64,000 bases of DNA. Origin: Glandiceps talaboti. Taxonomy: Eukaryota; Hemichordata; Enteropneusta; Spengelidae. The position numbers and the translations under genes are program-made. The first letter of the stretch is position 1; each line of letters opens with the position of its first letter. Below the pieces are notes generated by a model. It worked only from the letters and a program-made list of their open reading frames with translations. It ran no database searches and was not told where the DNA came from. Below, one piece after another: positions 24,084 through 37,100 of the stretch. Location of the stretch: contig NC_135550.1 in the NCBI RefSeq assembly GCF_964340395.1, forward strand, positions 13,191,408 through 13,255,407. The letters are read 5' to 3'.

Positions 24084-24115
24084 GACGGACGGAATCCATT
24101 GTAATAGTCCCTCTT
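22990..24115 (+). repeat. Array of diverged ~250-305-bp repeats ending in (CA)n
   Basis: Four consecutive units carry an AA(C/T/G)ATGGC(C/T/G) core at 23079, 23331, 23611 and 23914, that is, spacings of 252, 280 and 303 bases. GACCCTGAAGG(T/A)CAA recurs at 23478 and 23783, and GGTAGACACTTGA at 23540 and 23841. The last unit ends in (CA)n and GGACGGACGGAA. Partial units recur at 29640-30100 and 33100-33600. Confidence 0.7.
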
Positions 24116-24585
24116 CGGAGTACTAAAAAGTTAGTATGTTTGATGTCATACTGAACGCACACTACACTGTAATGTTGGGTTCCCATTGTGTTGGCATCTA
24201 TCGTGTATGCTTTTATGTAACATATCATATCCAACAAATTAGTCGGTATGTAAAACTTTGGACCAATTACGCAATAGACACATTCATACTCAATTTAGAG
24301 CTATGTGATTTTAGGATCGGATCGCAATATGATTAGACTCCCTTGCAGATCTGTAGTATACCGTCTCAAATGACTTGATTCGGTTCGACTTGTTTCCACA
24401 TAATGATATTTATATTCAGTTTCGTGTTATTGTCACATTAAAGGTCATGGATTCAATCCCAGATTATTGTATGAGTGTAATCTTACACTTTTTGTCAGAA
24501 AACCTTAGCATTTGGGTGTTTGAGACACACACAATTCTTGTTTGAAAAACACACAATCCTTGTTCGAAACACACACAATTCTGGT

Positions 24586-24794
24586 CATAAGACCTTAGCA
24601 TTTGCCGTTTTGTGCAACAATTTACTCTAAAACTGGACACATCAAAAGATGCGTCAGTTCCAGGCGACAAAACAAACACTCCAGTCGAAACCATACCAAC
24701 TTGTGTCTGCATCAACTCTCATTGACGGAACCCTTGATGTCTTCTGTTTTAGAGTAAATTGTTGCAGAAAACAACCAAATGCTAAGGTCTTATG
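24586..24794. mobile_element. Foldback/MITE-like palindrome, 75-bp arms
   Basis: Arm 24586-24660 (starts CATAAGACCTTAGCATTTG) matches the reverse complement of 24720-24794 (ends GCTAAGGTCTTATG). The spacer is about 59 bases. The CTTAGCATTTG...CAACAATTTACTCTAAAA block recurs at 24839, 26069, 26217 (inverted) and 27710, so it is a local repeat family. No coding capacity is visible. Confidence 0.7.
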
Positions 24795-25176
24795 ACCAGA
24801 ATTGAGGTGTTCGAAACACACTGAATCCTGGTCAAAAGAGCTTAGCATTTGGGGATTTTCTGCAACAATTTACTCTAAAACAGCACACCAAAGGGCCGTC
24901 AACACGGATTGACAGTTCGGGTAGTCTACACGACGGGTGTTTCGGTGACCAACAATTCTGACTCTCCGACGCCCCAGCGGTGGCAGTCGCTCGATCATGG
25001 ATGGGTACGGTGGGTACCCCGGCTTGTTAGCGAAATTTCATATGTACCCCTTTTCCAGTTAATATTTCAATGAAAAAGACCCCCCCCCCCCCCGTTTTTT
25101 TTTGTATACTGAATCTGGGAGAAAATCACTTAAAAAACCGCCTTTTTTCCGAAATCCGGGAGGTTTTACCTTCAAC

Positions 25177-25262
25177 TAGCTCTGGATTTCTACACTACGG
25201 GGTTCGGTTTCGACACGTCGTGTCGACATGTCGAAACCCCGTAGCGTATAAATCCAGAGCTA
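25177..25262. mobile_element. 86-bp palindromic mini-element with 10-bp target duplication
   Basis: The element begins TAGCTCTGGATTT and ends AAATCCAGAGCTA, and the arms pair through most of the element (CTACGGGGTT...AACCCCGTAG, TGTCGACA centre). It is flanked by identical 10-bp direct repeats TACCTTCAAC at 25167-25176 and 25263-25272. A target duplication of 9-10 bp fits Mutator-type better than Tc1 or Harbinger elements. That assignment is inference. Confidence 0.75.
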
Positions 25263-25434
25263 TACCTTCAACGCACAGTCGCTTGTAAACTGTTATTCCT
25301 TTCCTAAATGGTTTTATTCTTGTCTATGACGGTCCTAATACAGAACAATGACGTTATTATAGGGATTGGCGATATTCTTATAAAATCGGTAGCGCTAGCG
25401 ATGTCATACCCCCCTACATACATACAACACATTG

Positions 25435-25556
<122 letters not shown>

Positions 25557-27468
25557 AATGGGGCATCGTACCCATATTCTCGGAGGGTGATCTGAAAAAG
25601 TACCCCCTTTTTATGATTCCACGGACCTAGATGGCCGACGAGATGCGAAACATCCATTGGACCGCGACTAAGAAAACAGGTCGTAAATTGAGATATTGCG
25701 ATTCTGAAGAGTCACTTTTACGGTAGGCATGCTCGCAGGCGGTGTACGCGTTTCGCTCAAGGGACGACTTACTCAGCTCCGTATGCAAGCAGGACTACTA
25801 TCACGGCAGAGTACCATCTTTGGATGGATGAAGAATCATTGAAGTTTGAGCGTATCATACACTACTTTTTAAAATTTGATGTAGACACTGGACGTACGTA
25901 CTCTACGAAAAGACACAGCGAGAGAGGGGTTAAAAAGGAGACACGATAAACATCATCAGTGGAAAGCTGGATGGTCACCGAAAACACTGGACATCGCGTA
26001 GTAGACGTCTACTGACTGCTCGAGCGCTCTCTTCAACGTTGAAAGCGGCATCTTTTGATGGTCATAAATGCTTAGCATTTGGGACTTAATTTCAACAATT
26101 TACTCTGTTCGACAGACCAGAAGTTAGTGTGTCTTAGACACCACACGAAATTGTAACAATGTGTAATAAAGCAGGATGCTTTGAAGAAGGCACCTCCGAC
26201 TAACCCATCTTTTGATGTGTTCTGTTTTAGAGTAAATTATAGCATAAAACGTCAAATGCTTAGGTCTTATGACCAGGATTCAGTGTGTCTCAAACAAGGA
26301 TTGTGTGTGTCTCAAACAAGAATTGTGTGTGTCTCACACACCCAAATGCTAAGGTTTTATGACATAAAGTGTATCAGTTAGAGCCGTAGGAAGTACACAG
26401 GGTCATTCTTTGATCTGGATCAACTGTTCTGTAGCTCTGCCAAAAAACTTTTTTCACGAATAAATTTTAATCCCAAGCCAAATAAGCCATGCCATGTTTT
26501 TCAGAATAACAACCCTACCCTAAAGTGTTTCAAAAGCGACCCCCGCCTCCACCACCCACCCTGCCTCAACTATCAACTGATATCTGATAAAACGATCAGA
26601 TATCTTCTCACTAAACAGCACTAAGCCAGATAATAGTGACAGGCATCATAGTTGAAGATTTCCCCAGGTTTCGTTGTGAAAATTCGAAGTGCGCCGCCTG
26701 TGTTGAAACTCAGACCACAACAAGAAATCAACATTTATAGTTTTAATATAACTACTAGCAGGGACATACAGTGGCCAGAGACATAATACATTTGATCCTG
26801 TTTTATCTTTGCTTGTCAACTACTGTTAAAAGTTCCTAAAAAGCTTGAATACATACTAGTAATTCAGATTCCATCTAAAATTGATTAGTTCAAGCATTCG
26901 TCAAGTTTATTTTATATGAGTATAAGTTTCTGGTGATGGTGTTGTTTACAGCTTTTTACACGAATTGGCTTTAGGCCAGACAAGAACACCTACGCAGTTT
27001 GTACTTCGGAGAATTCAGTTCTTATCTTGTAGTGATTGATTGTGCAATTTAAAATCGATATCATATCAGTTGTTTTTGGCATCGGCAAGTCACATTCCAA
27101 AGTGCTCTAGTCACTTTACATTTCTGTTTATCCGATTGTTCGCTGAAGTCGACCACTTTCGGTTTGTGTACTCTCAGACCACAAAATCCTTGTGTTCTGA
27201 GGTATAATTTAACGTTTGAGCATAGCTCCGCTTATAAACAACATCAGAAGTTACAATTATTGTATTATGTGAAGTACTCCACGTGGAGGTAAAATGAATT
27301 CGAATTCAAAGGAAAGCAAATACCTCATAACCGTAAGATACATTCACGGATGCTTTCGAACTCGGTACCTATATCATATAGTTAAGCATCTCGTCGGCCA
27401 TCTAGGTCCTTGGAATCGTAAAAAGAGGGCACTTTTTCAGATCACCCTCCAAGAATATGGGTAGGTTG

Positions 27469-27605
<137 letters not shown>

Positions 27606-27839
27606 AATTGTATGAGGTGTTGGTCACTGAAAACACCTGTAGACTGTCAATCCGTGTTCATCGCCCTTTGTTTCAGTGTATTTCGAACACCTTAATTCTG
27701 GTCATAAGAGCTTAGCATTTGGGGGTTTTCTGCAACAATTTACTCTAAAATAGAAGACATCAAGGGATGCGTCAACCACAGTCGATACAAACGAAACTTG
27801 GTGGTTTCGCTTGGACTGTTTGTTTTGTCGCCGTTTTAC

Positions 27840-30800
27840 TTCTCATCCGACAAAACGATTTTACTTTTAATGGAGTCTGTGTTTTACCCCTAAAAACAAA
27901 TATTTTTGAAAACGTCTTCAATTCGAGAAATGGGAGAATTTTCGCTATGATAATAGTAAATGCATGGCACTCAAATAAATGTTGGGAACGAGGTGAAAAT
28001 CCACAACAAGACAACATTACAAGTGTTTATGTATATCTAGTCTAGCCGTTTTGATTTATTTTGCCATAATATGGGGACACAGTATTGTTGCATTTATACC
28101 CACATACACTGACAATTAGTCAGATAGTGTGAGTAAATATCGGTAAATGTTGGTTAATAAGACATGTCCACTGTAGTTTTTGTTTACTGATGTCTATTAC
28201 AACCACCAGCAATGTATTTTTTCACAACGCTGTTGAGTTTTATTCACCTGTTGACTATGCTCGTCATAGCTTTAGTGCTAACGCGTACTCCTTATGACGT
28301 CTTAAAATCCCGTGGTCTAGGTGGGACCGGAAATACCCGAAAACTCTGAAAAAAGATCATCTTAAGGTGTTCGCAGACGCATTTTTAAAGTTTTAAAACC
28401 AGAATACATTTCACAAACATTTCGCCTAGCAAAATACCAATAGTGAATGTGAGCATTTTGAATCACCTTTAAGTTAAAATGGGGATGAGGGTCTAAGGCC
28501 TCACTGAAAGAATTGTGGGTTTTTTCCTACATTGAACTATGAATCTCGCTCCTAACAGCAATTTCCATTGAAAATCAACCATTTTAGTACACGACATTTC
28601 CGCATCACATCAGATATTTTGTAAATATTAAGTTATGTAAAATACCGATAGCAAACTTCCACTAAATCCGTATAAATATTAACAAGTTGGGCATAACAGT
28701 TTTATATCTGGGTTAGCTTGTGCATGTGAATCCTCGTGTGTCCTCCTTTTTTATTTCTGAAAGAGATCTTATATACATTTTTATAATATATTATTGCAGT
28801 TTCTTTAAAATATAGAAGTAATTCGAATTTCGTCAATTCTGTTGGCTCTTTGTTTCCGACACGACTAAGGTACCGACCTCTCTATACAGTATACTATCCT
28901 TCACAACGGCCCAGCGACTTTTTTGTCAGCAATATTTACAGGTACAATATCAGTTGAGTATACAATATTGCAAAGTTTGGTGAAAAGAAGGTCGATTTTT
29001 TTGCAACACAGAGCACTGAACCTGCGAGTGCCACGAGATTTTTTTTTTTTTTTTGGGGGGGGGGGGGGGGGTTGGTGTTTGTTTGTTTTTTTAAATCTAC
29101 TTTCAATATTTCGTTTTTCTCGCCTTATTCGCCCCAAACCTTTGGTGAAATTGAAGAATATTGAATTCATCGCCAATCGTAAATCAGGCAGTATGTATTA
29201 CCTATAATTTGTCATTCATATCAACAGAGCGCTTCTCCAAAACACCTCACTTTTCCCTTTCGTCAGTACCAAATAGGAGGAAAGGAATTAAAATAATTGC
29301 TATTAGACAAAACCAAGTTTCTTCTTTAAATTTTCCTGTCTGTGTTTCAGCAACGTGACTGTGGGAAACGTGGATTGCCTCCCCAATTAGATGTATCTGA
29401 CGATGATTATTGTTCACAACTATTTGACGCTAGCTGTGCTGAACCATTTCTTATTATTTTCGTGTTCTTCTTATGCAGTTTTTTTCTATGAAGACAGTAT
29501 AAAACTTTTAGATATCATTTGTTCCCGTTCTCTAGATCTTTTCATTGATTATGTAATATAATATATTGAGTGAGCTTTAGCTAGGCCAGTGTGAGCACAG
29601 GGATTGGGTACTGTTTACACGCGTGTTATCAATGGCAAGCTTTCTAATGTGACCCTGACGTTCACTTCAAGGCCAAATAGATACAATATCATTAAAGTGG
29701 AGATGTAAGCTGATATCTTTAAAATACACGGGCCGATTCCAACCAAACCTGGCATAAATATGAGGTTCTATAATAGCTAATGCATTTTACTTTGATTTTC
29801 AACCTTTGTGATAATTAATATTCAATGACTGCCATATTTGCCATCACATTTTGCCCACTTACTCTGGAAGATAGAGACCTCATTTGAATATCATAACCTA
29901 CAGCTTTCTAAGGAAGCTTTGATGTTTGACTTTGCCTCTTTCTTCAGGTCAAATATCCAAACACGTTCAACGTATATATGTACACCTCTGTCGTCATTGC
30001 ATGGTCGGATTTCAATCAAACCTCGTGCAAAATGTCAGACACAGTAGTCCACATATGCAAATCACTTTGTTTCATGACCAAATGACGACGATATTTGTCT
30101 TAAAAATTCAAAATATGAATTAGTAAAAATTTAATTATTGGGGAAGTATGTCTTTGATAAAGACTTGCTGTTGCAGAAACACTCTGTTGTGTCATGACTA
30201 TTTGACACCTTGGCTCTAGGCCAGGTAAGTTACATGTAATCCCAACAATATAATTTTCATACCAGGTGACTGTAACCGTATCAGTTACTATAAAGTCACA
30301 TGTTCATTAAAAAACGATAAATATGTAGGTACCTGGCAGTTCAAATTCCAGAGTGTATGACATGAGTCACTGTATCTGTTATCGGATGTTTTCGCGTGGG
30401 ATTATGAACTCAGGAGCTTTCGTTTCATCTACCAGCTTCAACTGGTTTATATCTCAATGAGTAAACAGCCATACCCCTCTCCTCTGTTATGCTTCAGTCA
30501 CATCGTTCTTTTCAAAGATGACATAACGTTTCTAGGCTACATGAGCCATGTACATGTTACTGTCGTTTGTGATCCTTTTTGCTCAATATTGATCCAGTGA
30601 CAGAAACTTTGCCTTCATCTTTTCTTTCGATATCAAATGTAAGAGTAAGGCTACTTCTTAGTCTGTCCGTAGTACACAAGTTTGGCTTTGCTGTCAAAAT
30701 TATAAAGTCTACATCCCATTACATCAGACACATGGATTTCACTATGTTGACACGTATCTTCATCCATAAATTTCGCTAAAAATCGAAATCTAATTAGTAC

Positions 30801-30880
30801 TAGGCATGTCAACTGAAGATTATTTGCACCAAAAACTTATATTATTTGAACCAATTGTTAGTTGTAGTCTGATAAGACAG
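27840..30880. other. Intergenic stretch, poly-T/poly-G tract and repeat fragments
   Basis: I recognise no gene here. A 15-T run followed by an 18-G run lies at 29040-29072. Positions 29640-30100 hold partial copies of the ~0.3-kb repeat seen at 22990-24115 (GACCCTGACGTTCACTTCAAGG, then TGCCATATTTGCC). A 92-codon frame at 27767-28045 overlaps the inverted repeat arm and is not a recognisable protein. Confidence 0.4.
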
Positions 30881-30884
30881 ACAG

Positions 30885-31032
30885 TCAGTCAGTCAGTCAC
30901 AGACGGACGGACGGACATACAGACAGCCAGACAGACAGATAGACAGACACACACACACACACACACACATGCATACATACATACATACATACATACATAC
31001 ATACATACATACATACATACATACATACATAC

Positions 31033-31092
<60 letters not shown>
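30885..31092 (+). repeat. Compound microsatellite: CAGT, GGAC, CAGA, CA, CATA, TAA
   Basis: Successive runs end in (CATA)n at 30969-31034 and (TAA)n at 31035-31091. The TAA part abuts the 3' end of a minus-strand LINE fragment and is probably its tail, read as (ATT)n on that strand. Confidence 0.95.
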
Positions 31093-31093
<1 letters not shown>

Positions 31094-31570
31094 TAATGTA
31101 TTGTTTAAAGACCACTACACAAACATGTCTCAGCGGTCTGAACATTACAAAATGAGAAAGACTAGCATAAGAGCAACAACAATAATAAAAATCTAGCATA
31201 AGAACACAATGAAAAGTTTAAAAGCTTCTCTAAAAACAAAATCGGATTTAAAATTAGTAATCAATTTAAAAACATCAGCAATAGCATTGTCGGAAAATAT
31301 ACGTTTTAAGACTCTTCTTGAAAGGAGCAAATTTCTCAAGTAGTCGAAGATCAAGCGGTAAACTATTCCACAGTTTAGGAGCGTACACACTGAAAGCCCT
31401 GTCACCATACGTTTCAGAAGGTTGTTTTCCATGATCTTTAATAGAGAAAGGATTCAGCCTGATTCCAACACTCTTTCTCGTATTATGTACACAAGCGCGC
31501 AGCAGCGGAAAAAACATTGATGTTGCCGCGAGCTCGTTCTCGTAAGCTCTATAACAAGATTGCTTAGATA
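31035..31570 (-). mobile_element. Non-LTR retrotransposon (LINE) 3' end fragment with (ATT)n tail
   Basis: The frame at 31517-31275 reads ...RKSVGIRLNPF...ETYGDRAFSVYAPKLWNSLP...FKKSLKTYIF and stops. YGxRAFSxxAPxLWNSLP...FKxxLKTxLF is the well-known C-terminal signature of CR1/L2-like LINE reverse transcriptases. A 3' UTR of about 180 bases follows and ends in (ATT)n, typical of this group. Only the last ~95 residues remain, so it is a dead 5'-truncated copy. Confidence 0.8.
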
Positions 31571-31799
31571 TTTGCGTGTCTGTAAATTATGGGAATTCTA
31601 GTCGTTTTTTATGGCAAAAATTATATTACATTAACGTTTTCTCAAATGTTCGTGCATCGTGGTCACACATGGCATCTGCAAGTTCTAGATTTTGGTATTT
31701 TATGAGCACGTGTGTGGGTTATGAAAAGATTTTTAGATTTCTATTTGATAATTTTGTGCTCCTGTTCAATAAAATTGAAACTCTTGTCTCAATAACTTA

Positions 31800-33020
31800 G
31801 AGGTTCATTAATCAACAACTGTCGAAAATATGTCAAAAACATGAAACCAGGTACACAACATGTTCCAACTCTGAGATTTCTAACGCATCGCATATAAGGG
31901 TATCTAGGATATCATCTCGCGAGAGTAATCCTGATAGCACGTGGTTCTCTTTGGTACCACGCACCACCTGTGATAAACCAACGACATTAATTTTCCTATC
32001 GAGATAAATTGAGCCATTGTATGCCAGTCCAAACTGGCATACAAATATGTGGTACCAGTTAACTGATCTATGTACACACCCCCAATTTATGAGTTAATGT
32101 TGTATTTATGCCATTTGTCTCTGGTTATAAATACATTAAACTAACGACTCGTCCAATTTATTCAACAAGCAAAAAATAAAAAAATAAAACATTCACATTG
32201 CACTCAAATGACGTCAATTGAGGAAATTGACAATAGAGGAAAAATATATCAACTGCTCAACACCTGAACATTACAAGTGCTATAATACCCCAACAACGTT
32301 CTTCTCTCAATATTGCTAAAGACATTCCCTTAATTCACACTTATTTTAAAAGGGTATCAGTGGTACTATGCAAAAATAATTATTACAAGATATACCATAT
32401 ATTCCCTTTAGCAAGTTAGCAAGTTCATCGATTTCCTCCCCATGCCAAGCAAAGTATGATTAAAAGCCACAGTCACTCAGATTGTGAAATACGTGATACG
32501 ACTGGTCGTTGGTTGGTTGTGAATTGTTATAATTATGTCTTTGGATAACAACATAGCTATATTATACGCACTCTTTCTAAAATAAGCATAGTTTAGATAG
32601 ATTATATGAAGCTAGTTAACGTATTTGTATAAAGAAATCCATTAAATCAGGTTATTAGAAAGCTTATCCATAACGATATATTGGCAGACAGTTGAATATA
32701 ATCACCACGTATTGCATTGTTTTAGATTCAGTGTTATTAGAGATTTCTAAAATAATTGTAGTCTCCATTCGTTAAAATGTGAAGAGTCACAAAAAAGTAA
32801 AGGTTTCATATGCCCATATTATGTGCCACTAATTTTCCAAGTTTGAATGAAAGTAGGCGTGCTTGATTTATATATTACAAGCTCTTAGTCATCCAATTCA
32901 CACAAAAAATCTTTGTATCAAAGACTTACCCAACTTGTAAGTTACTACTAATATTCTGAATTGTATGACAAATATTACTATATTCGGTTGAATTATCATG
33001 AAGTTACATATTAGTGAAGT

Positions 33021-33093
<73 letters not shown>

Positions 33094-34105
33094 TATCTAA
33101 CAGATTTGGTTTAAACTGATCTATGCATATCAGAGGTTAACATGAACAAGTAATTGGTCATTTGACCTTGAACATAGAAATTGAGGTCTCATTAGCTAAT
33201 GGTGATCGATTTACTAGATCCCATCACACTTTGGGTACCGACCTAATTACTCAGTGTTAAATTCATGTTGTTTAGGTCTTGGTGGAAGTATATTGGGGGA
33301 AAAGCGGCGCAAGCTATCTTATATTATATACTACTCTTGAATTCAGCCAATGCATGTCAGATGTGTACATTTACACTTTTGACAATTTGACATAAGTATC
33401 AAGGTCAAAAGTCAAGGTCTGATGAGCAAGTTCGTCATTAGTAATATGGGTATAGACACTCAAATGAGGTCTCTATTGATAAAGCTTCCACTTAGTAGGC
33501 AAAAAGTCAATTTTATTACTGCAACGGTCACAAAAGGAGGTGACCTGCTTATACTGAGTACAGCATCACATTTGTGCCACGTTTGGTTGAAGCAATCTGT
33601 TGTAGATGCAATATAAATGGTTTCTTTTTTTCCTATGCTCCACTTTCCGAAATTGCATGTATGATGATCTTAATGCTTGTTTTTAAAAATGAGTCGATAT
33701 AATTCCAAAGGACAAATTTACTGCTTGAATAAAACGGATACTCAATCAAGGGGCTTCTTTCAAATACAGCCTCGTGTAGCATCATCTGTTTATCACGTGT
33801 CGACGACAACATCGCGTATCTAACGCGAAACCTGCGTTGTTTCAATAAATCATATATGCCTAGACTTTACTTCATATAATTTTCGGGTCGCATTAAATAC
33901 CATTTTATAGAACATTTTTAAATATCATTATGAAATGTCTTATAATTATAAATCTATATTTTCGTCTGTGGTTAAGGGGTGAGATCAATAGTTCAACGTA
34001 GATTGCCAAAATTGAAATTTGTTTCAAACCACATTATCAATTTCAAATCAGTATGAAGTAGTATGTAGTGCTATGAATATAAACCCAGTATGCAGTCAGT
34101 AGGAC
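31800..34105. other. Intergenic stretch with (GT)n and repeat fragments
   Basis: No gene recognised. A (GT)n tract lies at 33023-33092. Positions 33100-33600 hold partial copies of the ~0.3-kb repeat (GGGTATAGACACTCAAATGAGG). A perfect 11-bp-stem hairpin lies at 32016-32042 (TGTATGCCAGT, loop, ACTGGCATACA). Confidence 0.45.
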
Positions 34106-34109
34106 ACTT

Positions 34110-37100
34110 TACTTTAATTTATTGTCACATATTTACTATAACAAAAAATTCCTCCATTGCTCACTTTGACGTTTTTCATAGAAATATTTGTATTTGGGGG
34201 TACAAACAGCCATTAAAAGTAAAATCTATTTTGGAGGATAACTAAAATGGCTCAAACCCCACCCCAACCCCCAACCCCCCCCCCCCCACACACACACACA
34301 CAGACACAGACACAGACACACAGACACATCGTGAAAGAATTTAGATTTTTATCCTACATTGAACTGTTGATCTCGCCACTAAACTATCATACAATGTCTT
34401 TTCTAAAATGTATTTCACAGTTATCGGTGTAATAATATAATATCTAACCTCACATTTAGAATTCAAGTTAGCTTCACTATAGTGCTTGCTTCCCGAATAA
34501 GCCTGGACAGAATGCCATGAACCGAGTGAAATCTATTTTCGATTGAAATGATGTGATCAAACTACAATTTGGACTGTTTTCTTTAGACTGAGATAACATT
34601 GTTCCACGGAGTTTGTTCGTGTAATTAAGTTATCACAATATACCTTATCTAAATCCGTGTTGATTGATTGATGAGTACAGTGTAAAAGTCTCCTATTGTT
34701 CACTGCCTAATCAGATTTACAAGAATAACTTTGGTAATTTTCTACGAATTACTCTGTACAAAATTCCATAGAAAAACTTAAATCTTACTTCCAAATAAGG
34801 TGATGTGACCACCTGTACGGTTTTGACACTTTTCCCGAGATATATCATTGTTCTTCCATATCTGATGAGTGAATACTTTATCACGAGGTATGTGAACTGG
34901 AATGCCCTATCTGACAAAATATACCAATCTCAATGACCAGTCAAATGTGTGTAGATGCTACTACACAGTGCTATGATTTTCAAAATTGTACTACAAATGG
35001 CATCATCACCATTGACTTTAATTGTCCAGCTTACCTCATCAAGCTGTCACTGTGGTTGACCATATTCAATGAATTACGTCAATACAGCTCCGTTAGATTG
35101 TAGAACAATTTATTTTACCAATTTCAATCTTTGAAGACTTGTTTCTGTTTGTGTCACCCAACTTTTCCATTGAAACACTATTCTAATAGACGATCAAATT
35201 GTGACAGGTATACATGCGTAACCATGAGCGTGGTTCGATTTAATTTTAAAATCCACTGTCGTTAATACTAAAGATTATTTGGGTAACTTAGACATTCATG
35301 GTCAATATTTTGGGGTTCAATGGCAATGTAAAGACTTGATATTTTACAATGCTTCACTTTTAGAATTAATGTTACTTTCATTTTGATGACTTTCCCAAAT
35401 TAGTCATGACAATGTTTCTGAGAAATACTTCTAATCTACTTCTCAATACAATGGCATAATCAATCTACTGTTTTGACACTTTTATCTTGAGTCAACATTG
35501 TTCTCTTGTGTGTGTAGCCGATGTTGAACTAGAATACCTTATTTGGCATAGAAACAATAGTTCAAAGATGTTGAGGTGCCCACTACAAAGTGCTCTCTAT
35601 TGAAAACTTCAATTTTCACCACAGTGGGCATTTTTGTTTATCTTCATTTTTGTCCTAATAACTCATTTATCCATCATTATGTCTGAATATATCCACTTCT
35701 GAAAAACATTACATCCAAAAAACAGGTTTCCAATCTACGAAGATGTGTTTCTTTTAATTTCACACACTCTGCTTCACTAAACTTTCCATTAAAATGTTAT
35801 TTCCCAATTTCATATATCCAGGCTTACTCGCTTGAAATTTATCAAAATTATTTTAAAGTTTACTCAGTTGTGCCGGAACACTAGTTTTTGACATTTAATT
35901 ATGGATTGTCTTATTACTTCAAATCCACTCATACTTCTGTGTTTAAGTTAGCATGCATGCAGTTTTCTGTCCATACGGCCAGTATAAACTTTGCATTTTT
36001 GGGTTCAATATTTTTCAATAGCTCACTGTTACAATTAACGCTAGTTTCATTATTGTAATTGTTTGCCGAATAAGTCTTGAGGTAATTCCTTACAATCACT
36101 TGAAACCTACTTCTAAATACAATGGCATGATCAATCTACGGATCTGATATGAACTATGATGCATAAAATAAGCTTTGGAATGTAATATATTTCGAGAGGT
36201 TTGTCGTTACAAAATAGTACCACTGATTTTCCTTTCCATGACCTCCTATTGCGATAATATGACCAAGCTATGGTTTTGGACACTTCCCTTTAGAAAAAAA
36301 CCATTGTTGTTCGATGGGTGTTTGTTATGTAGATAGTTCACCATGGTTTAAATAGAACACTTTTTCTCACACAAAGAGCATTATACTTGGAAAATTCATC
36401 TACGATAAGAGCAAATTCACGATTATTTTGACTTTTTTGAATAAATTCGAACGTCTCTGCCAACAGTAATCTATTGACGTATATAGTTGACATTTACGAG
36501 ACAGCGCATGGTGACAGGCATATATACTTTAAAAATCAAAAGTAAATTGCCGAGTTAGACACCATTAATTGTACTTGGCCAATGGCTCTAGTGTTTTGTA
36601 GGTGCAATGAAACAAGTTTCTTTTTGAAATGATAGTTTAACTTTGATGACTGTTTCCCGAATTATTCTACTTCTGAATACAATCTGAATCTACTGTTTTG
36701 ACAGTTTTCTCAAGCATTAGCATTCTTCTCCTACGTTTGTTGTGTACCACCTGCAAGTCTGTCTATGTGTTCGGCTCACCAACACATCCAAGTATATATT
36801 TTGTTGTATTCATTTTGTATATTTATATCATATGTTTCTTTGAAAGTCTAGCTTATTTTTTGTTATCTGATGAAATATATTTCATTCACATGGTGTAGTA
36901 TATATTGAAACGTAAATAATAAATGACATAAATGATGAAATAAATTGTTGAAATGTTACATATAGCTTATCACTTGTCAGAAAAGAAACAAAAAAGACAG
37001 GGTCACAAGATATACTATTTGTTTAGTTCAAAGTGCTTTTAAAATGGCGTCATGGATCAGCTTATGCTTTGAAATCCATACGTATTTCTGTCACTAAACT

